Of a stretch of 43,037 bases of DNA, positions 20,232 to 29,236 are shown in pieces. This stretch comes from an uncultured Caryophanales bacterium (GTDB taxonomy: Bacteria; Bacillota_I; Bacilli_A; RF39; UBA660). Positions within the stretch are counted from its first letter, which is position 1, and each line of letters begins with the position of its first letter. Both the position numbers and the translations under genes were made by a program. The notes under the pieces are model-generated. The model was not told the origin of the DNA and did not search any database. It saw only the letters and a list, made by a program, of their open reading frames with translations. The DNA lies in the NCBI GenBank assembly GCA_946611235.1, contig CAMODE010000036.1:1-43037 (forward strand). The letters are read 5' to 3'.

Positions 20232-20517
20232 CACTATCTAAGTCCTCAAATAGTTCTTCTACCGAATTATAAGACTTATATTTGTCAGGATGCTTCATCA
20301 TATAATCTACTTCCTTTAATGCTTTTTTTAATTCTTTACTAGGTTTAGGCTCTTCTATTTTAAAAGGAATACTAGATGTTTTAACACATTTAGTTAAAAA
20401 CATGTTTATTGCTGTGCTCATATTTAAGCCTAAATTTTTAAATAACATGTCGCTCTCTTCTTTAAGTGTGCTATCTACTCTAACATTTAAATTAGTAGTA
20501 TTAGAAATGCTACTCAT
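20224..20517 (-). CDS. RelB/DinJ-family antitoxin
   Basis: 'TTNLNVRVDSTLKEESDMLFKNLGLNMSTAINMFLTKCV' ribbon-helix-helix pattern; its stop overlaps the toxin start (ATGATTGA). Confidence 0.88.
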   Translation of the reverse strand: MSSISNTTNLNVRVDSTLKEESDMLFKNLGLNMSTAINMFLTKCVKTSSIPFKIEEPKPSKELKKALKEVDYMMKHPDKYKSYNSVEELFEDLDSDD

Positions 20518-20538
20518 AATATCCCTCCTCTTGCTAAC

Positions 20539-20567
20539 ATTATATTATATTTTAAGTAATTTGTCAA
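20539..20567 (-). promoter_or_regulatory. Consensus sigma-A-type promoter of the antitoxin gene
   Basis: Minus strand TTGACA (20567-20562), N17, TATAAT (20544-20539), upstream of antitoxin start. Confidence 0.7.
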
Positions 20568-20712
20568 CATATTTTCATTACTCTGTCATTACAATATCAT
20601 TATGTTTATCTATTATAAAAATATTTATAATAGAATGAAATTTTTAAAAATATCTCTTTTGATATTGAATTTTTTCCAATATTGTTTTATTCTAATAATA
20701 GAGGTGTTATAG

Positions 20713-20988
20713 ATGAAGAAGATATTATTAATTATTCTAACAATAGTATTTAGTATTACGTTAGGTATCTTTATATTTCTAAATATTAAAACTAATTCTT
20801 TATCTAAAGAAAATAATAAATTAAAAGAAGAAATAAATAATATTACTAGTAATAACACTACTATTAAAGAAGAAAATACTAATAATAAGGATAGAATAGA
20901 TAATATTAAAAAAGAAAAAGAAAATATATTAAAGGAAGAAGAAGTATGGAAAGAAACAAAGGAAAAACTAGAAAAAGCATTATCTTAG
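20713..20988 (+). CDS. Small single-TM coiled-coil protein
   Basis: N-terminal TM segment then Lys/Glu/Asn-rich coiled coil; overlaps the next gene by 43 nt. Confidence 0.6.
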   Translation: MKKILLIILTIVFSITLGIFIFLNIKTNSLSKENNKLKEEINNITSNNTTIKEENTNNKDRIDNIKKEKENILKEEEVWKETKEKLEKALS

Positions 20989-21884
20989 TACTTATATTAC
21001 TTACTCTATCTGTATGTATATTATCATATTTAAGTTATAACAAATATATAAAATATAATAATATCTTAAAAGATAATAAAGAGTTAAATACTAAAATAAG
21101 TACTTTAAAGAAAGAATATGAAGAAGAAGAGAAAATAAAAAGTAATTTACAAGAAGAAGAAAATAGCCTTAATAACAAAGAAAAAGAAATAGTAAAACTA
21201 AAAGAAGAAGTATTTAGTTTAGCTAGTAATTTAGAAGAAAAAATAACTAATAATGAATCTAATTATAAAATAGCATATATAACATTTGATGATGGACCAT
21301 ATCATTCTACTGATGAAGTACTAGATATCTTAGATAAATATAAAGTAAAGGCAACATTTTTTACGATTGGTTTAGATAAAGATATTTGTTATGATAATAA
21401 TAATTATTCTTGTGCTGAAACTTATAAAAAAGAAGTTGATAGAGGGCATACGATAGCTAATCACACTTATACTCATGCTATCTTTAGAGGACTATATAAT
21501 AGTACTACTTCATTTATAAATGATGTAAAAAGACAAGAAAAACTAATTGAAGAAAGAACAGGATATAAAACAAATATCGTAAGATTTCCCGGAGGTAGTT
21601 CTACTGCGGGTAATCTAAAAAATAGTATTACAAATGAACTAAAAAATATGGGCTATGGATGGGTCGATTGGACTGCTAATGATGGTGATGGTGGATATGT
21701 TCCAAATACTACTGTAGCTTGGACAAACTTTACTAACTCAATAAATGAAAATATTGAAGTAGTATTATTCCATGACTATAGTAAAATAACAATATCTATC
21801 CTACCTAAAGCAATAGAATACTTGCAAGAAAATAATTATATAATACTACCCCTATTCTATAATAGTATTAAAGTTAATAAATAG
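20946..21884 (+). CDS. Membrane-anchored polysaccharide deacetylase (NodB domain)
   Basis: 'IAYITFDDGPYHSTDEVLDILDKYKVKATFFTIG', 'GHTIANHTYTHA', 'RFPGGSS', 'VDWTANDGDG', 'VVLFHDY'. Confidence 0.93.
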   Translation: MERNKGKTRKSIILVLILLTLSVCILSYLSYNKYIKYNNILKDNKELNTKISTLKKEYEEEEKIKSNLQEEENSLNNKEKEIVKLKEEVFSLASNLEEKITNNESNYKIAYITFDDGPYHSTDEVLDILDKYKVKATFFTIGLDKDICYDNNNYSCAETYKKEVDRGHTIANHTYTHAIFRGLYNSTTSFINDVKRQEKLIEERTGYKTNIVRFPGGSSTAGNLKNSITNELKNMGYGWVDWTANDGDGGYVPNTTVAWTNFTNSINENIEVVLFHDYSKITISILPKAIEYLQENNYIILPLFYNSIKVNK

Positions 21885-21885
21885 A

Positions 21886-21916
21886 AAAAGCGAATTATTC
21901 GCTTTTTATTTTTTTA
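21886..21916 (+). terminator. Rho-independent terminator after polysaccharide deacetylase
   Basis: AAAAAGCGAATTATTCGCTTTTTATTTTTTT. Confidence 0.9.
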
Positions 21917-21931
21917 TTCATGTGCCTTACG

Positions 21932-21966
21932 GCTAACAGTTTATTTGTATCGCAAATAAACATACT
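21932..21966. repeat. Dispersed 35-bp stem-loop repeat, copy 1
   Basis: GCTAACAGTTTATTTGTATCGCAAATAAACATACT; 9-bp stem GTTTATTTG/CAAATAAAC. Confidence 0.85.
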
Positions 21967-21967
21967 T

Positions 21968-22171
21968 CTAATTAGGATAGTCCTTTATATATTTTTTATG
22001 TTTTATAAAACTATATATATTAAATTCTTCATTACTAGCAATTCTAACTAATTCATCTAAAGAAGCATTCTTAACTACTTCTATATTAATATTAAATAAA
22101 GGATTATGAGACTTAGAAATTTCATAATATCTAATTAAAGCATCCCTTAATTTATCATAATCATATTCCAT
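21968..22171 (-). CDS. Small hypothetical protein
   Basis: Short ORF; no family recognised. Confidence 0.45.
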   Translation of the reverse strand: MEYDYDKLRDALIRYYEISKSHNPLFNINIEVVKNASLDELVRIASNEEFNIYSFIKHKKYIKDYPN

Positions 22172-22183
22172 AATGATCTCCTA

Positions 22184-22444
22184 TTAAAAGTATTTAGTTA
22201 TAATACCCATAATAAAATTAAGTATTGAAAATATTATACCTATAATACATAATATGTTAGATAATTTTACATTATATTTATTTTTATTCTTACTATTCAA
22301 ATAAATACCTATTATTCCAATAATAAAGCCAATTAGCCAACCTATTACTAAGTTATTAATACTACATATTAATAAACTACATATAATTGATATAATACCT
22401 AGTATTATTCCTAATTTATAATTACTTTTCATTTTATTCATCAT
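22184..22444 (-). CDS. Small multi-TM membrane protein
   Basis: Three hydrophobic stretches; overlaps the end of the upstream DUF1846 gene. Confidence 0.5.
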   Translation of the reverse strand: MMNKMKSNYKLGIILGIISIICSLLICSINNLVIGWLIGFIIGIIGIYLNSKNKNKYNVKLSNILCIIGIIFSILNFIMGIITKYF

Positions 22445-23894
22445 TCTCTATATATTCACTTTCACAAGTTAGATTAATTTTTAACCCCTTTAAAGTTTTC
22501 TTATCACCATTACTTACAATATAAGTAGCATGTGCTTCAGTATTATTTAAATTATTTAAATTAGATAATGCTTTTTCTGTCATAGGATTAGTAACAGAGC
22601 AAATACTAAGAGCAGTAAGTACTTCAGGAAGTGTTAGCCTAGTACCACTACTTATTTCTTTTTTTAATTTAATCATAGGTTCCAATACGTTAGGAGAAAG
22701 TAACTTAATATCATCAGGTATATCACTTAAATATTTAATAGCATTAATAATAGCACTACTAGGAGCAGTAAGTAGTTCTGTCTGTTTACCAGTAATTATC
22801 TTATTTTTTACTTTAATAGCAAGTACTGGTACTCCCTCTTTTTCTTTCTTTTCTAATGATGGTTTAACGACATCTAAATAATATTCATCTACTCCTAGTT
22901 CATTCATAATAAGTTTGATTCTCTTATAAGCATCAATATCAGATAATCCTAATTTATAATTATTCTTTTCATTATAATATCTTCTTACTATCTCTTTAGT
23001 AGCGGCTTCTTCAATTACCTTATTATCGATAATACACTTACCTATTACATTAACTCCCATATCCGTAGGAGAATAATAAATATCTTTCTTACTTACTTTA
23101 CTTAATATAATTTTAAGTACTGGAAATAATTCAATATCTCTATTATAATTAACGGCCTTTATATTATATTTTTCTAAATGAAAAGGATCAATCATATTAA
23201 CATCTTTAATATCCGCTGTTGCAGCTTCATAAGCTAAATTAACAGGATGTTTAAGAGGTAAATCCCATACCGGAAATGTTTCAAATTTAGCATATCCAGC
23301 ATTTACTCCCCTTATATTTTCATGGTATATTTGGGATAAACAAGTAGCTAGTTTACCACTTCCAGGTCCTGGAGCATTAACTAGTATTAAAGGCTTAGTA
23401 GTCTCAATATAAGGATTAGCCCCATATCCCTCTTCACTTACAATGGTATCAACGTCTGTTGGATAACCCTTTGTAAATGTATGAATATAAGTCTTAATAC
23501 CATTTCTATTTAACTTATTAATAAATTTATCAGCACTTACTTGATTCTTATATAAGGTAATAACAACACTATTAACATTAAATCCCATCTTCTTTGAGTT
23601 GTTTATAAGTTTTAATACTTCATTATCATAAGTAATACCATATTCTCCTCTTACTTTATTTCTTTCGATATCTCCAGCATTAATACAAAAGATAATTTCT
23701 AAGTCATCCTTTAGTTCTTTAAACATATTAATCTTAACATCACTCTTAAATCCCGGAAGTACTCTAGATGCATGACTATCATCAAATAGTTTACCTCCTA
23801 CTTCTAAATATAATTTATCAAATAATTTAAATCTTTCTCTTATCTTTTCGCTTTGTAATTTAACATACTTTTCATTATCAAAACCTTTTTTCAT
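22434..23894 (-). CDS. DUF1846 family protein
   Basis: 'KGFDNEKYVKLQSEKIRERFKLFDKLYLEVGGKLFDDSHASRVLPGFKSDVKI', 'VNAPGPGSGKLATCLSQIYHE', 'SPTDMGVN'. Confidence 0.95.
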   Translation of the reverse strand: MKKGFDNEKYVKLQSEKIRERFKLFDKLYLEVGGKLFDDSHASRVLPGFKSDVKINMFKELKDDLEIIFCINAGDIERNKVRGEYGITYDNEVLKLINNSKKMGFNVNSVVITLYKNQVSADKFINKLNRNGIKTYIHTFTKGYPTDVDTIVSEEGYGANPYIETTKPLILVNAPGPGSGKLATCLSQIYHENIRGVNAGYAKFETFPVWDLPLKHPVNLAYEAATADIKDVNMIDPFHLEKYNIKAVNYNRDIELFPVLKIILSKVSKKDIYYSPTDMGVNVIGKCIIDNKVIEEAATKEIVRRYYNEKNNYKLGLSDIDAYKRIKLIMNELGVDEYYLDVVKPSLEKKEKEGVPVLAIKVKNKIITGKQTELLTAPSSAIINAIKYLSDIPDDIKLLSPNVLEPMIKLKKEISSGTRLTLPEVLTALSICSVTNPMTEKALSNLNNLNNTEAHATYIVSNGDKKTLKGLKINLTCESEYIENDE

Positions 23895-23900
23895 AATATA

Positions 23901-24411
23901 TTACAACTCCTTCTTAACTTCATTTGATATTTTATTAATATAATTAATAGACTTTAAGTATTCTTTCTCTATTGAAATTAATTCCTTTACCTGATACTTT
24001 CTATATTCCATTTTTGCCTTTTCAATAGCCATATCATGAATTATCCCACCACCTAGTTTTTTCGGCCTTTCATCATCTATTGTAAACCCTTTTATAATAT
24101 ACTCTTTAATTTTTTTCAGTAGCCCATTTTCTAAATCTGACACCTTCATAGTACCTAACACGATATCCAACACTTATAACAACATCAAGACTATAAATCG
24201 TTACTGATTTATCATAATTTGCAATGTTATTTTTTTCGACATTGCTTTTCTCATCAAGTTCACCTTCTTTAAATACATTATTGACGTTATTAGTTATTGT
24301 ACTTCTCGCTTTTCCAAATACCTTTGCCATTTATTCTAGTGTTAACCAAACAGTTTCATTTTCAAGATTAACATCTAGTTTAATATTTCCATCCTTCGAT
24401 TCATAAATATC
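23901..24411 (-). pseudogene. RhuM-like virulence/mobile-island protein, degraded
   Basis: Hand translation: DIYESKDGNIKLDVNLENETVWLTLE*MAKVFGKARSTITNNVNNVFKEGELDEKSN...YSLDVVISVGYRVRYYEGVRFRKWAT/frameshift/EKIKEYIIKGFTIDDERPKKLGG...; TAA at 24331-24333, frameshift in the T7 run at 24110-24116, central region missing. Confidence 0.85.
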
Positions 24412-24550
24412 TTATTTATCTTTTCTAAAATATTATTCTTCGCAAAACCACCCCTATCTGTCATCTTAATTCTTACAAAATAATTATATAATAATATTAT
24501 TATGTAAGTCAATAACATTTTTATATTTACATACATTTGTTCTAGAATAT

Positions 24551-24599
24551 ATATTGAAAAATAGAATAACTAATTTTTAGCTATTCTATTTTTCAATAT
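24551..24599. repeat. Near-perfect 23-bp inverted repeat (hairpin)
   Basis: ATATTGAAAAATAGAATAACTAA-TTT-TTAGCTATTCTATTTTTCAATAT; 22 of 23 arm positions complementary. Confidence 0.9.
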
Positions 24600-24768
24600 G
24601 TTTATTAATGAACTCTACATAATTTTAATGCTACTGTTTTACTTTTTTAAATGTGGGCTTAAGTCTAAATTAGTTCACAAATAGTTTTTAATTAAATTAG
24701 TATCAGTATTTTTTCACTTAATATGTTATTAGGCTTCATACTAGGATTAACAATGATTGCGACTTAAA

Positions 24769-25062
24769 TTACATCTTTAGCTTTCTGACCTTAGGTTTCT
24801 CCTGCTTTTGTCCTCTATAGTATTTTCTAATTAAAGATTCAAATTTTGAGTCATCATCCATTATATCCATACCGCATTGATCTAAATATCTAAATATATT
24901 TTCCTTATAGGTTTGCATTTCAATCAACTCTTTACCAGAAAAAGTTTTATTAATTACATCTTCTATTTTTAGCCTTAATTTTTCACATCTTTCACGTTCT
25001 GCTCCTGCATATTCTTCATATGGAGGAAGTAACATATCTAAATTCAACCCAAAAATCATCAC
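24769..25062 (-). CDS. Hypothetical protein
   Basis: Intact 97-aa ORF in the degraded region; no family recognised. Confidence 0.45.
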   Translation of the reverse strand: MMIFGLNLDMLLPPYEEYAGAERERCEKLRLKIEDVINKTFSGKELIEMQTYKENIFRYLDQCGMDIMDDDSKFESLIRKYYRGQKQEKPKVRKLKM

Positions 25063-25229
25063 AAAATATCGCTTCTTTCTTTGCGCTATATATATTACTA
25101 CATTTTTTTACTATTGTCAAATTACTATAGCAACGACAAAATATACAAACCCATTCAAATATACTTGATTATATTTAAATATTCGATTATAATAAAAATC
25201 ATTATAATGAAAGGTAGATGATAACTAAT

Positions 25230-25988
25230 ATGTATAGTCAAAAAGAGATAATTGAAAGTGTGATTTATTTGAAACAGAAATTTACTGAAATTTCAAAGAA
25301 AGGATATAAAGGGAATATGCAATGGGTATTCTTCTATTGGAAGAACATTAGAAAATGAACTTGGTTTGGCAGAAAACGAATTTGGAATACCAGATTATGA
25401 TGGCATTGAAATAGAAACGCGAAGAACATATAGTAAAAGTGCAATTACTTTGTTTAATGCTACTCCTGATGGAGATGAACTTTTCGAAATAGAAAGACTA
25501 AAAAATGCATACGGATATCCTTGCAAAAAAGATAGAAGATTTAAAGTTCTTTATGTAGAAGCATATGGTAATAAATCGATTTTTGCTGGTATTAAATACC
25601 AATATAAAATTGAGATTGATAGAGCCAAAGAAAAAATATATCTATGTGTCCATGATCGCAATAATAATATTATAGAAAGAAAAGTTTCATGGTCATTTAA
25701 TTATATCAAAGAAAGATTATTGTTAAAGCTAAATTATTTGGCTGTAATAAATGCCTGAGATAAAAAAATTGATGGTAACGATTGTTATAAATATTATAAG
25801 GTTTCTTTTTACAAATTAATTAGTTTTAACAAGTTTATTGATTTGTTAGAAAATGGGACAATTAAAATAGTAATAAAAGTAGATATACATACAGGAAAAA
25901 GCAACTATGGAAAAACATACGATCATGGGTGTGGTTTTCCATTAAAGAAGAGAACTTAACAAAACTATTTAAAAAGTTAATTATATGA
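25230..25988 (+). pseudogene. MvaI/BcnI-family restriction endonuclease, inactivated
   Basis: Hand translation joins MYSQKEIIESVIYLKQKFTEISKKGYKGNM / NGYSSIGRTLENELGLAENEFGIPDYDGIEIETRRTYSKSAITLFNATPDG...LKLNYLAVINA * DKKIDGNDCYKYYKVSFYKLISFNKFIDLLENGTIKIVIKVDIHTGKSNYGKTYDHGCGF / SIKEENLTKLFKKLII*. Confidence 0.85.
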
Positions 25989-26107
25989 ATGTTTAGCATG
26001 AGCATATGCCTTTCTTTTTTATAATGCAGAGGGGCAAGTTTGTATACAAGAAGCACTATGCTTGGGGCAAAAGAAAAAACCTTATAAAAGGTTTATTTTA
26101 GTCTATC

Positions 26108-26184
26108 TGGTCGGGAAGACAGGATTTGAACCTGCGACCTCTACGTCCCAAGCGTAGCGCTCTACCAAGCTAAGCTACTTCCCG
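26108..26184 (-). tRNA. tRNA-Pro(TGG), CCA encoded
   Basis: Minus-strand CGGGAAGTAGCTTAGCTTGGTAGAGCGCTACGCTTGGGACGTAGAGGTCGCAGGTTCAAATCCTGTCTTCCCGACCA; anticodon loop CTTGGGA. Confidence 0.95.
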
Positions 26185-26189
26185 ATAAA

Positions 26190-26266
26190 TGGTGGAGAAT
26201 GAGGGACTCGAACCCTTGACCCTCTGCGTGCAAGGCAGATGCTCTAGCCAACTGAGCTAATTCCCC
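26190..26266 (-). tRNA. tRNA-Ala(TGC), CCA encoded
   Basis: Minus-strand GGGGAATTAGCTCAGTTGGCTAGAGCATCTGCCTTGCACGCAGAGGGTCAAGGGTTCGAGTCCCTCATTCTCCACCA; anticodon loop CTTGCAC. Confidence 0.95.
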
Positions 26267-26339
26267 ACGGACAATATAAATTATAACAATAATTTATATT
26301 GATGTCAATACTTTTTAATTAGTTTTGTTTAGTTTCTAA

Positions 26340-26636
26340 TTAGTTTTGTTTAGTTTCATATACACTAACTTGTTTTCTATCTTTACCAAGTCTAGAATAT
26401 TTAACATAACCAGAAATAGTTGAATATAAAGTATCATCAGTACCTCTTCCAACATTAGTTCCAGGATGTATTTTAGTTCCTCTTTGACGATAAATAATAG
26501 AACCAGCAGTTACATATTCGCCATCAGATGCTTTTGCACCTAATCTTCTACCAGCAGAGTCTCTTCCATTACTAGTAGATGATTGTCCTTTTTTATGAGC
26601 AAATAACTGTATATTAAATAACATTAATTTATTCAT
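26340..26636 (-). CDS. rpmA: 50S ribosomal protein L27 with cleavable N-terminal extension
   Basis: '[52 protein letters not shown]'. Confidence 0.98.
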   Translation of the reverse strand: MNKLMLFNIQLFAHKKGQSSTSNGRDSAGRRLGAKASDGEYVTAGSIIYRQRGTKIHPGTNVGRGTDDTLYSTISGYVKYSRLGKDRKQVSVYETKQN

Positions 26637-26952
26637 TATTTTCCTCCTTAATTTGTATGTTCTTAGGATATGCTTTTTCTAACTCTTTTAAGTTAAATAT
26701 CATATTATTAATGATTTTAGTTGTTACTTCGTCACTTTTTAATACTTTAATATTTAGTCCATTCTTATCTTCATAAGATAAACTATTTTCATCTATTAAT
26801 AAAGATGCATTAACCGAAGTTATTACTGTACTACTTACCGCAGCACATACAATATCTTTCCCAAAATCATCATATAAAGCATGTCCTTTGACGATGATAT
26901 TTTTTATAATACCATGTTCTTTTGTTAGTTTTACTTTAATCATAAAACTCAC
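26629..26952 (-). CDS. prp: Prp-type cysteine protease for L27 maturation (likely start MIKVKL at 26943)
   Basis: '[26 protein letters not shown]' His/Cys catalytic region; lies between rplU and rpmA. Confidence 0.93.
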   Translation of the reverse strand: MSFMIKVKLTKEHGIIKNIIVKGHALYDDFGKDIVCAAVSSTVITSVNASLLIDENSLSYEDKNGLNIKVLKSDEVTTKIINNMIFNLKELEKAYPKNIQIKEENNE

Positions 26953-27249
26953 CTACTTAATTTTCTTAATCTCTACCTTAGTATATGGTTGTCTGTGGCC
27001 TTTCTTAACTCTTGTAGATCTCTTATTTGGTTTGTATCTAAAGATTTTAATTTTCTTTTGTTTACCTTGTTTAACGATAACGCCTTCAACTTTAGATGAA
27101 ACATAAGGATTACCTACAACACCACCAGCCATTAAAACTTTATCAAAAACAACTTTGTCTCCTTCAGCTCCTTCTAGTTTTTCAACATAGATAACAGAAC
27201 CTTCAGCTACATAATATTGTTTTCCACCAGTTTCAATAATTGCTTTCAT
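26953..27249 (-). CDS. rplU: 50S ribosomal protein L21
   Basis: '[40 protein letters not shown]...[30 protein letters not shown]'. Confidence 0.98.
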   Translation of the reverse strand: MKAIIETGGKQYYVAEGSVIYVEKLEGAEGDKVVFDKVLMAGGVVGNPYVSSKVEGVIVKQGKQKKIKIFRYKPNKRSTRVKKGHRQPYTKVEIKKIK

Positions 27250-27261
27250 TTTCTTACCTCC

Positions 27262-27360
27262 TTACATATATTTTTAAGACTCACTCTTAAGGTGCTACAT
27301 ATGTAGTCTTCTTAACCTTTTCAATGTGGTTGAGTAATCAACTCGAGGTCTTCAAAACAA
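27262..27360 (-). ncRNA. Putative L21 leader (ribosomal protein autoregulatory leader)
   Basis: Relatively GC-rich, hairpin-forming 5' UTR directly upstream of rplU (e.g. CTACATATGTAG and complementary CTTAAGAGTGAGTCTTAA segments); position matches known Firmicutes L21 leaders. Confidence 0.6.
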
Positions 27361-27398
27361 TACAATTTTATCATAAAAATATTATCTAGTCAAATAAA

Positions 27399-28169
27399 TT
27401 AATACTTTTTCTTAAAAAAATTCTCTAAATATTCTTTTTCTTCTTCTATTTTGCCATTATACTTAAAATAATGTCTTCTATTCTTATACATTTTATTCAT
27501 ATTATTTATTATTTTATCCTTCTTATAATTATATTTATAGAGATATCTTTCTAAGAGAAATCTATTATAAATAAAATTTAATTCTTTATAAAATTTATAT
27601 ATATTATTTAGAAGTACTCCTATTACCATAATAATACTATAATTCTTATCAAATATATTACTATATAAAAATATGACTATTGATATAAAGGATATGATTA
27701 TTGTTAATTTATTAGCTAAATTATAATTAAAGTATTTAGATAGGATTAAGTTTACTATTTTAGAACCATCTAATGGAATAATAGGAATAATATTAAAAAT
27801 AAGCATACTTTTATGATACAGATAAAATAAATTATATATATATTCTCTTATAATATTATTCTTATATAAAAAAAGAACTAACATAAAATACATAGATTGA
27901 AATATTAAACCAGATATAGCTACAACTATATCATTATTTATATTAGTATTTATTTTCTTATCTATTTTAGTTAATCCCCCATATGGATATATTATTATTT
28001 TATCAATTTTATATTTATAATATAAAGCAAGTAATGCATGACCCAGTTCATGAATTATTATTAATGAAGTAAATATTATTAAGTTAGAAAAATGACCTGT
28101 TAATACTAATCCTAAAGCAAGTATTATATATGTATAATGAAAATTTATTTTAGTTAATAAATTCTTCAT
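27399..28169 (-). CDS. SpoIVFB-like M50 site-2 metalloprotease
   Basis: 'LIIIHELGHALLALYYKYKIDKIIIYPYGGLTKID' and 'FNIIPIIPLDGSKI'. Confidence 0.88.
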   Translation of the reverse strand: MKNLLTKINFHYTYIILALGLVLTGHFSNLIIFTSLIIIHELGHALLALYYKYKIDKIIIYPYGGLTKIDKKINTNINNDIVVAISGLIFQSMYFMLVLFLYKNNIIREYIYNLFYLYHKSMLIFNIIPIIPLDGSKIVNLILSKYFNYNLANKLTIIISFISIVIFLYSNIFDKNYSIIMVIGVLLNNIYKFYKELNFIYNRFLLERYLYKYNYKKDKIINNMNKMYKNRRHYFKYNGKIEEEKEYLENFFKKKY

Positions 28170-28746
28170 AATCTAAATAATTATCATCCTTGCTAAAAAC
28201 TAAATATAAGTCATTTGAAGTTTCTCCAATAAAAGTATTTTTTTCAATGTAATCATATAATTTTAAAGATGTATTTGATATATTTCCATACCAATAATAT
28301 ATACCATCTAATGATTCTATGATAATAGTATTACCATAGTGCTCTTTATATCCAATAAATACGACCATTCCTTCTTCTAAGGATGGCACTAAATAATTAG
28401 ATTCTACTTCAAGATGAACGCCATCATAGTATTTTTCTTTTGATATATAATTAATCTTTTCATTAAAGACAAGAGAAGTATTTTCTTCTTTTATTTTAGG
28501 AAGAACTCCTCCTAAATATTTATTATAAAATTTTTTAATTTTCGTAAAAGATATACTATCACTATAAATATATTTATCAATAATATTCTTAAAATCAGTA
28601 TTTGATTTATAAAATATAGCAATAGAAAGAAATAATACTATAACTACCATTGTTCTAATTAGCAATCCTTTTAAATAGTTCTTCTTAGGTTTAGGAGTAC
28701 TTCTATTAATTATGTTTTGATACTTACTAGGATCTATTTCATTCAT
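28150..28746 (-). CDS. SpoIVFA-like M23-type peptidase domain membrane protein
   Basis: One TM segment and C-terminal 'SLEEGMVVFIGYKEHYGNTIIIESLDGIYYWYGNIS' degenerate LytM-like region; adjacent to spoIVFB-like gene. Confidence 0.75.
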   Translation of the reverse strand: MNEIDPSKYQNIINRSTPKPKKNYLKGLLIRTMVVIVLFLSIAIFYKSNTDFKNIIDKYIYSDSISFTKIKKFYNKYLGGVLPKIKEENTSLVFNEKINYISKEKYYDGVHLEVESNYLVPSLEEGMVVFIGYKEHYGNTIIIESLDGIYYWYGNISNTSLKLYDYIEKNTFIGETSNDLYLVFSKDDNYLDYEEFIN

Positions 28747-28793
28747 ATTATCACCAGTAAAGTATATGTAATAAAAGAAAAAAAAAGAAGTAT

Positions 28794-29216
28794 TTACTTT
28801 CTTTTTCCAAAAAATCTTTTCTTAGCCTTTTTAGAAACAACATCTATTTTTACTTCTTCCTCTTTTTTTGTATCTATTAATAACTCAATTTCTTCTGTTT
28901 TATCTCTAAATATAATTTTATCTTCTTCAGATAACGTATCAAAAAGATAACATATAAAACCTTTAATACTTGTTCCACCATTAAAGCATAAAGGTAATTC
29001 GGAAGTCATGAAATACTCCTCTTTTTCATTTTTTGATAAGAAAACTGGTTCATATCCTGCTTCTTTAAGGTACTCTATATCACTATTTGTCAAATTATCT
29101 TTTGGTTCATGATGCAATTCGCCATTTCTAATTACTTCTTCATATTTAACATATGGTAAAATTAATACCTTTTTAATATTCATATTATCCATGTTGTTCA
29201 CCTCCCCTGAATACAT
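28794..29216 (-). CDS. Hypothetical protein (likely start MDNMNIKK at 29192)
   Basis: RBS GGGGAGGTG before the internal ATG; no family recognised. Confidence 0.6.
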   Translation of the reverse strand: MYSGEVNNMDNMNIKKVLILPYVKYEEVIRNGELHHEPKDNLTNSDIEYLKEAGYEPVFLSKNEKEEYFMTSELPLCFNGGTSIKGFICYLFDTLSEEDKIIFRDKTEEIELLIDTKKEEEVKIDVVSKKAKKRFFGKRK

Positions 29217-29236
29217 TTTTTTATCATAAATAATGA

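Noticed and set aside
20625-20858. 77-aa minus ORF upstream of the antitoxin
   Set aside because: Antisense to the 20713 gene and its promoter; low complexity, no family.
20091-24333. Possible reassignment of TAA to Gln, since both the toxin and RhuM relics have TAA in mid-gene
   Set aside because: Both genes also carry frameshifts, and intact neighbouring genes end normally at TAA; ordinary pseudogenisation is simpler.
25756-25758. TGA in the restriction endonuclease read as Trp (code 4)
   Set aside because: The same gene has two other frameshifts, and the antitoxin ends at TGA in the usual overlap with the toxin start.
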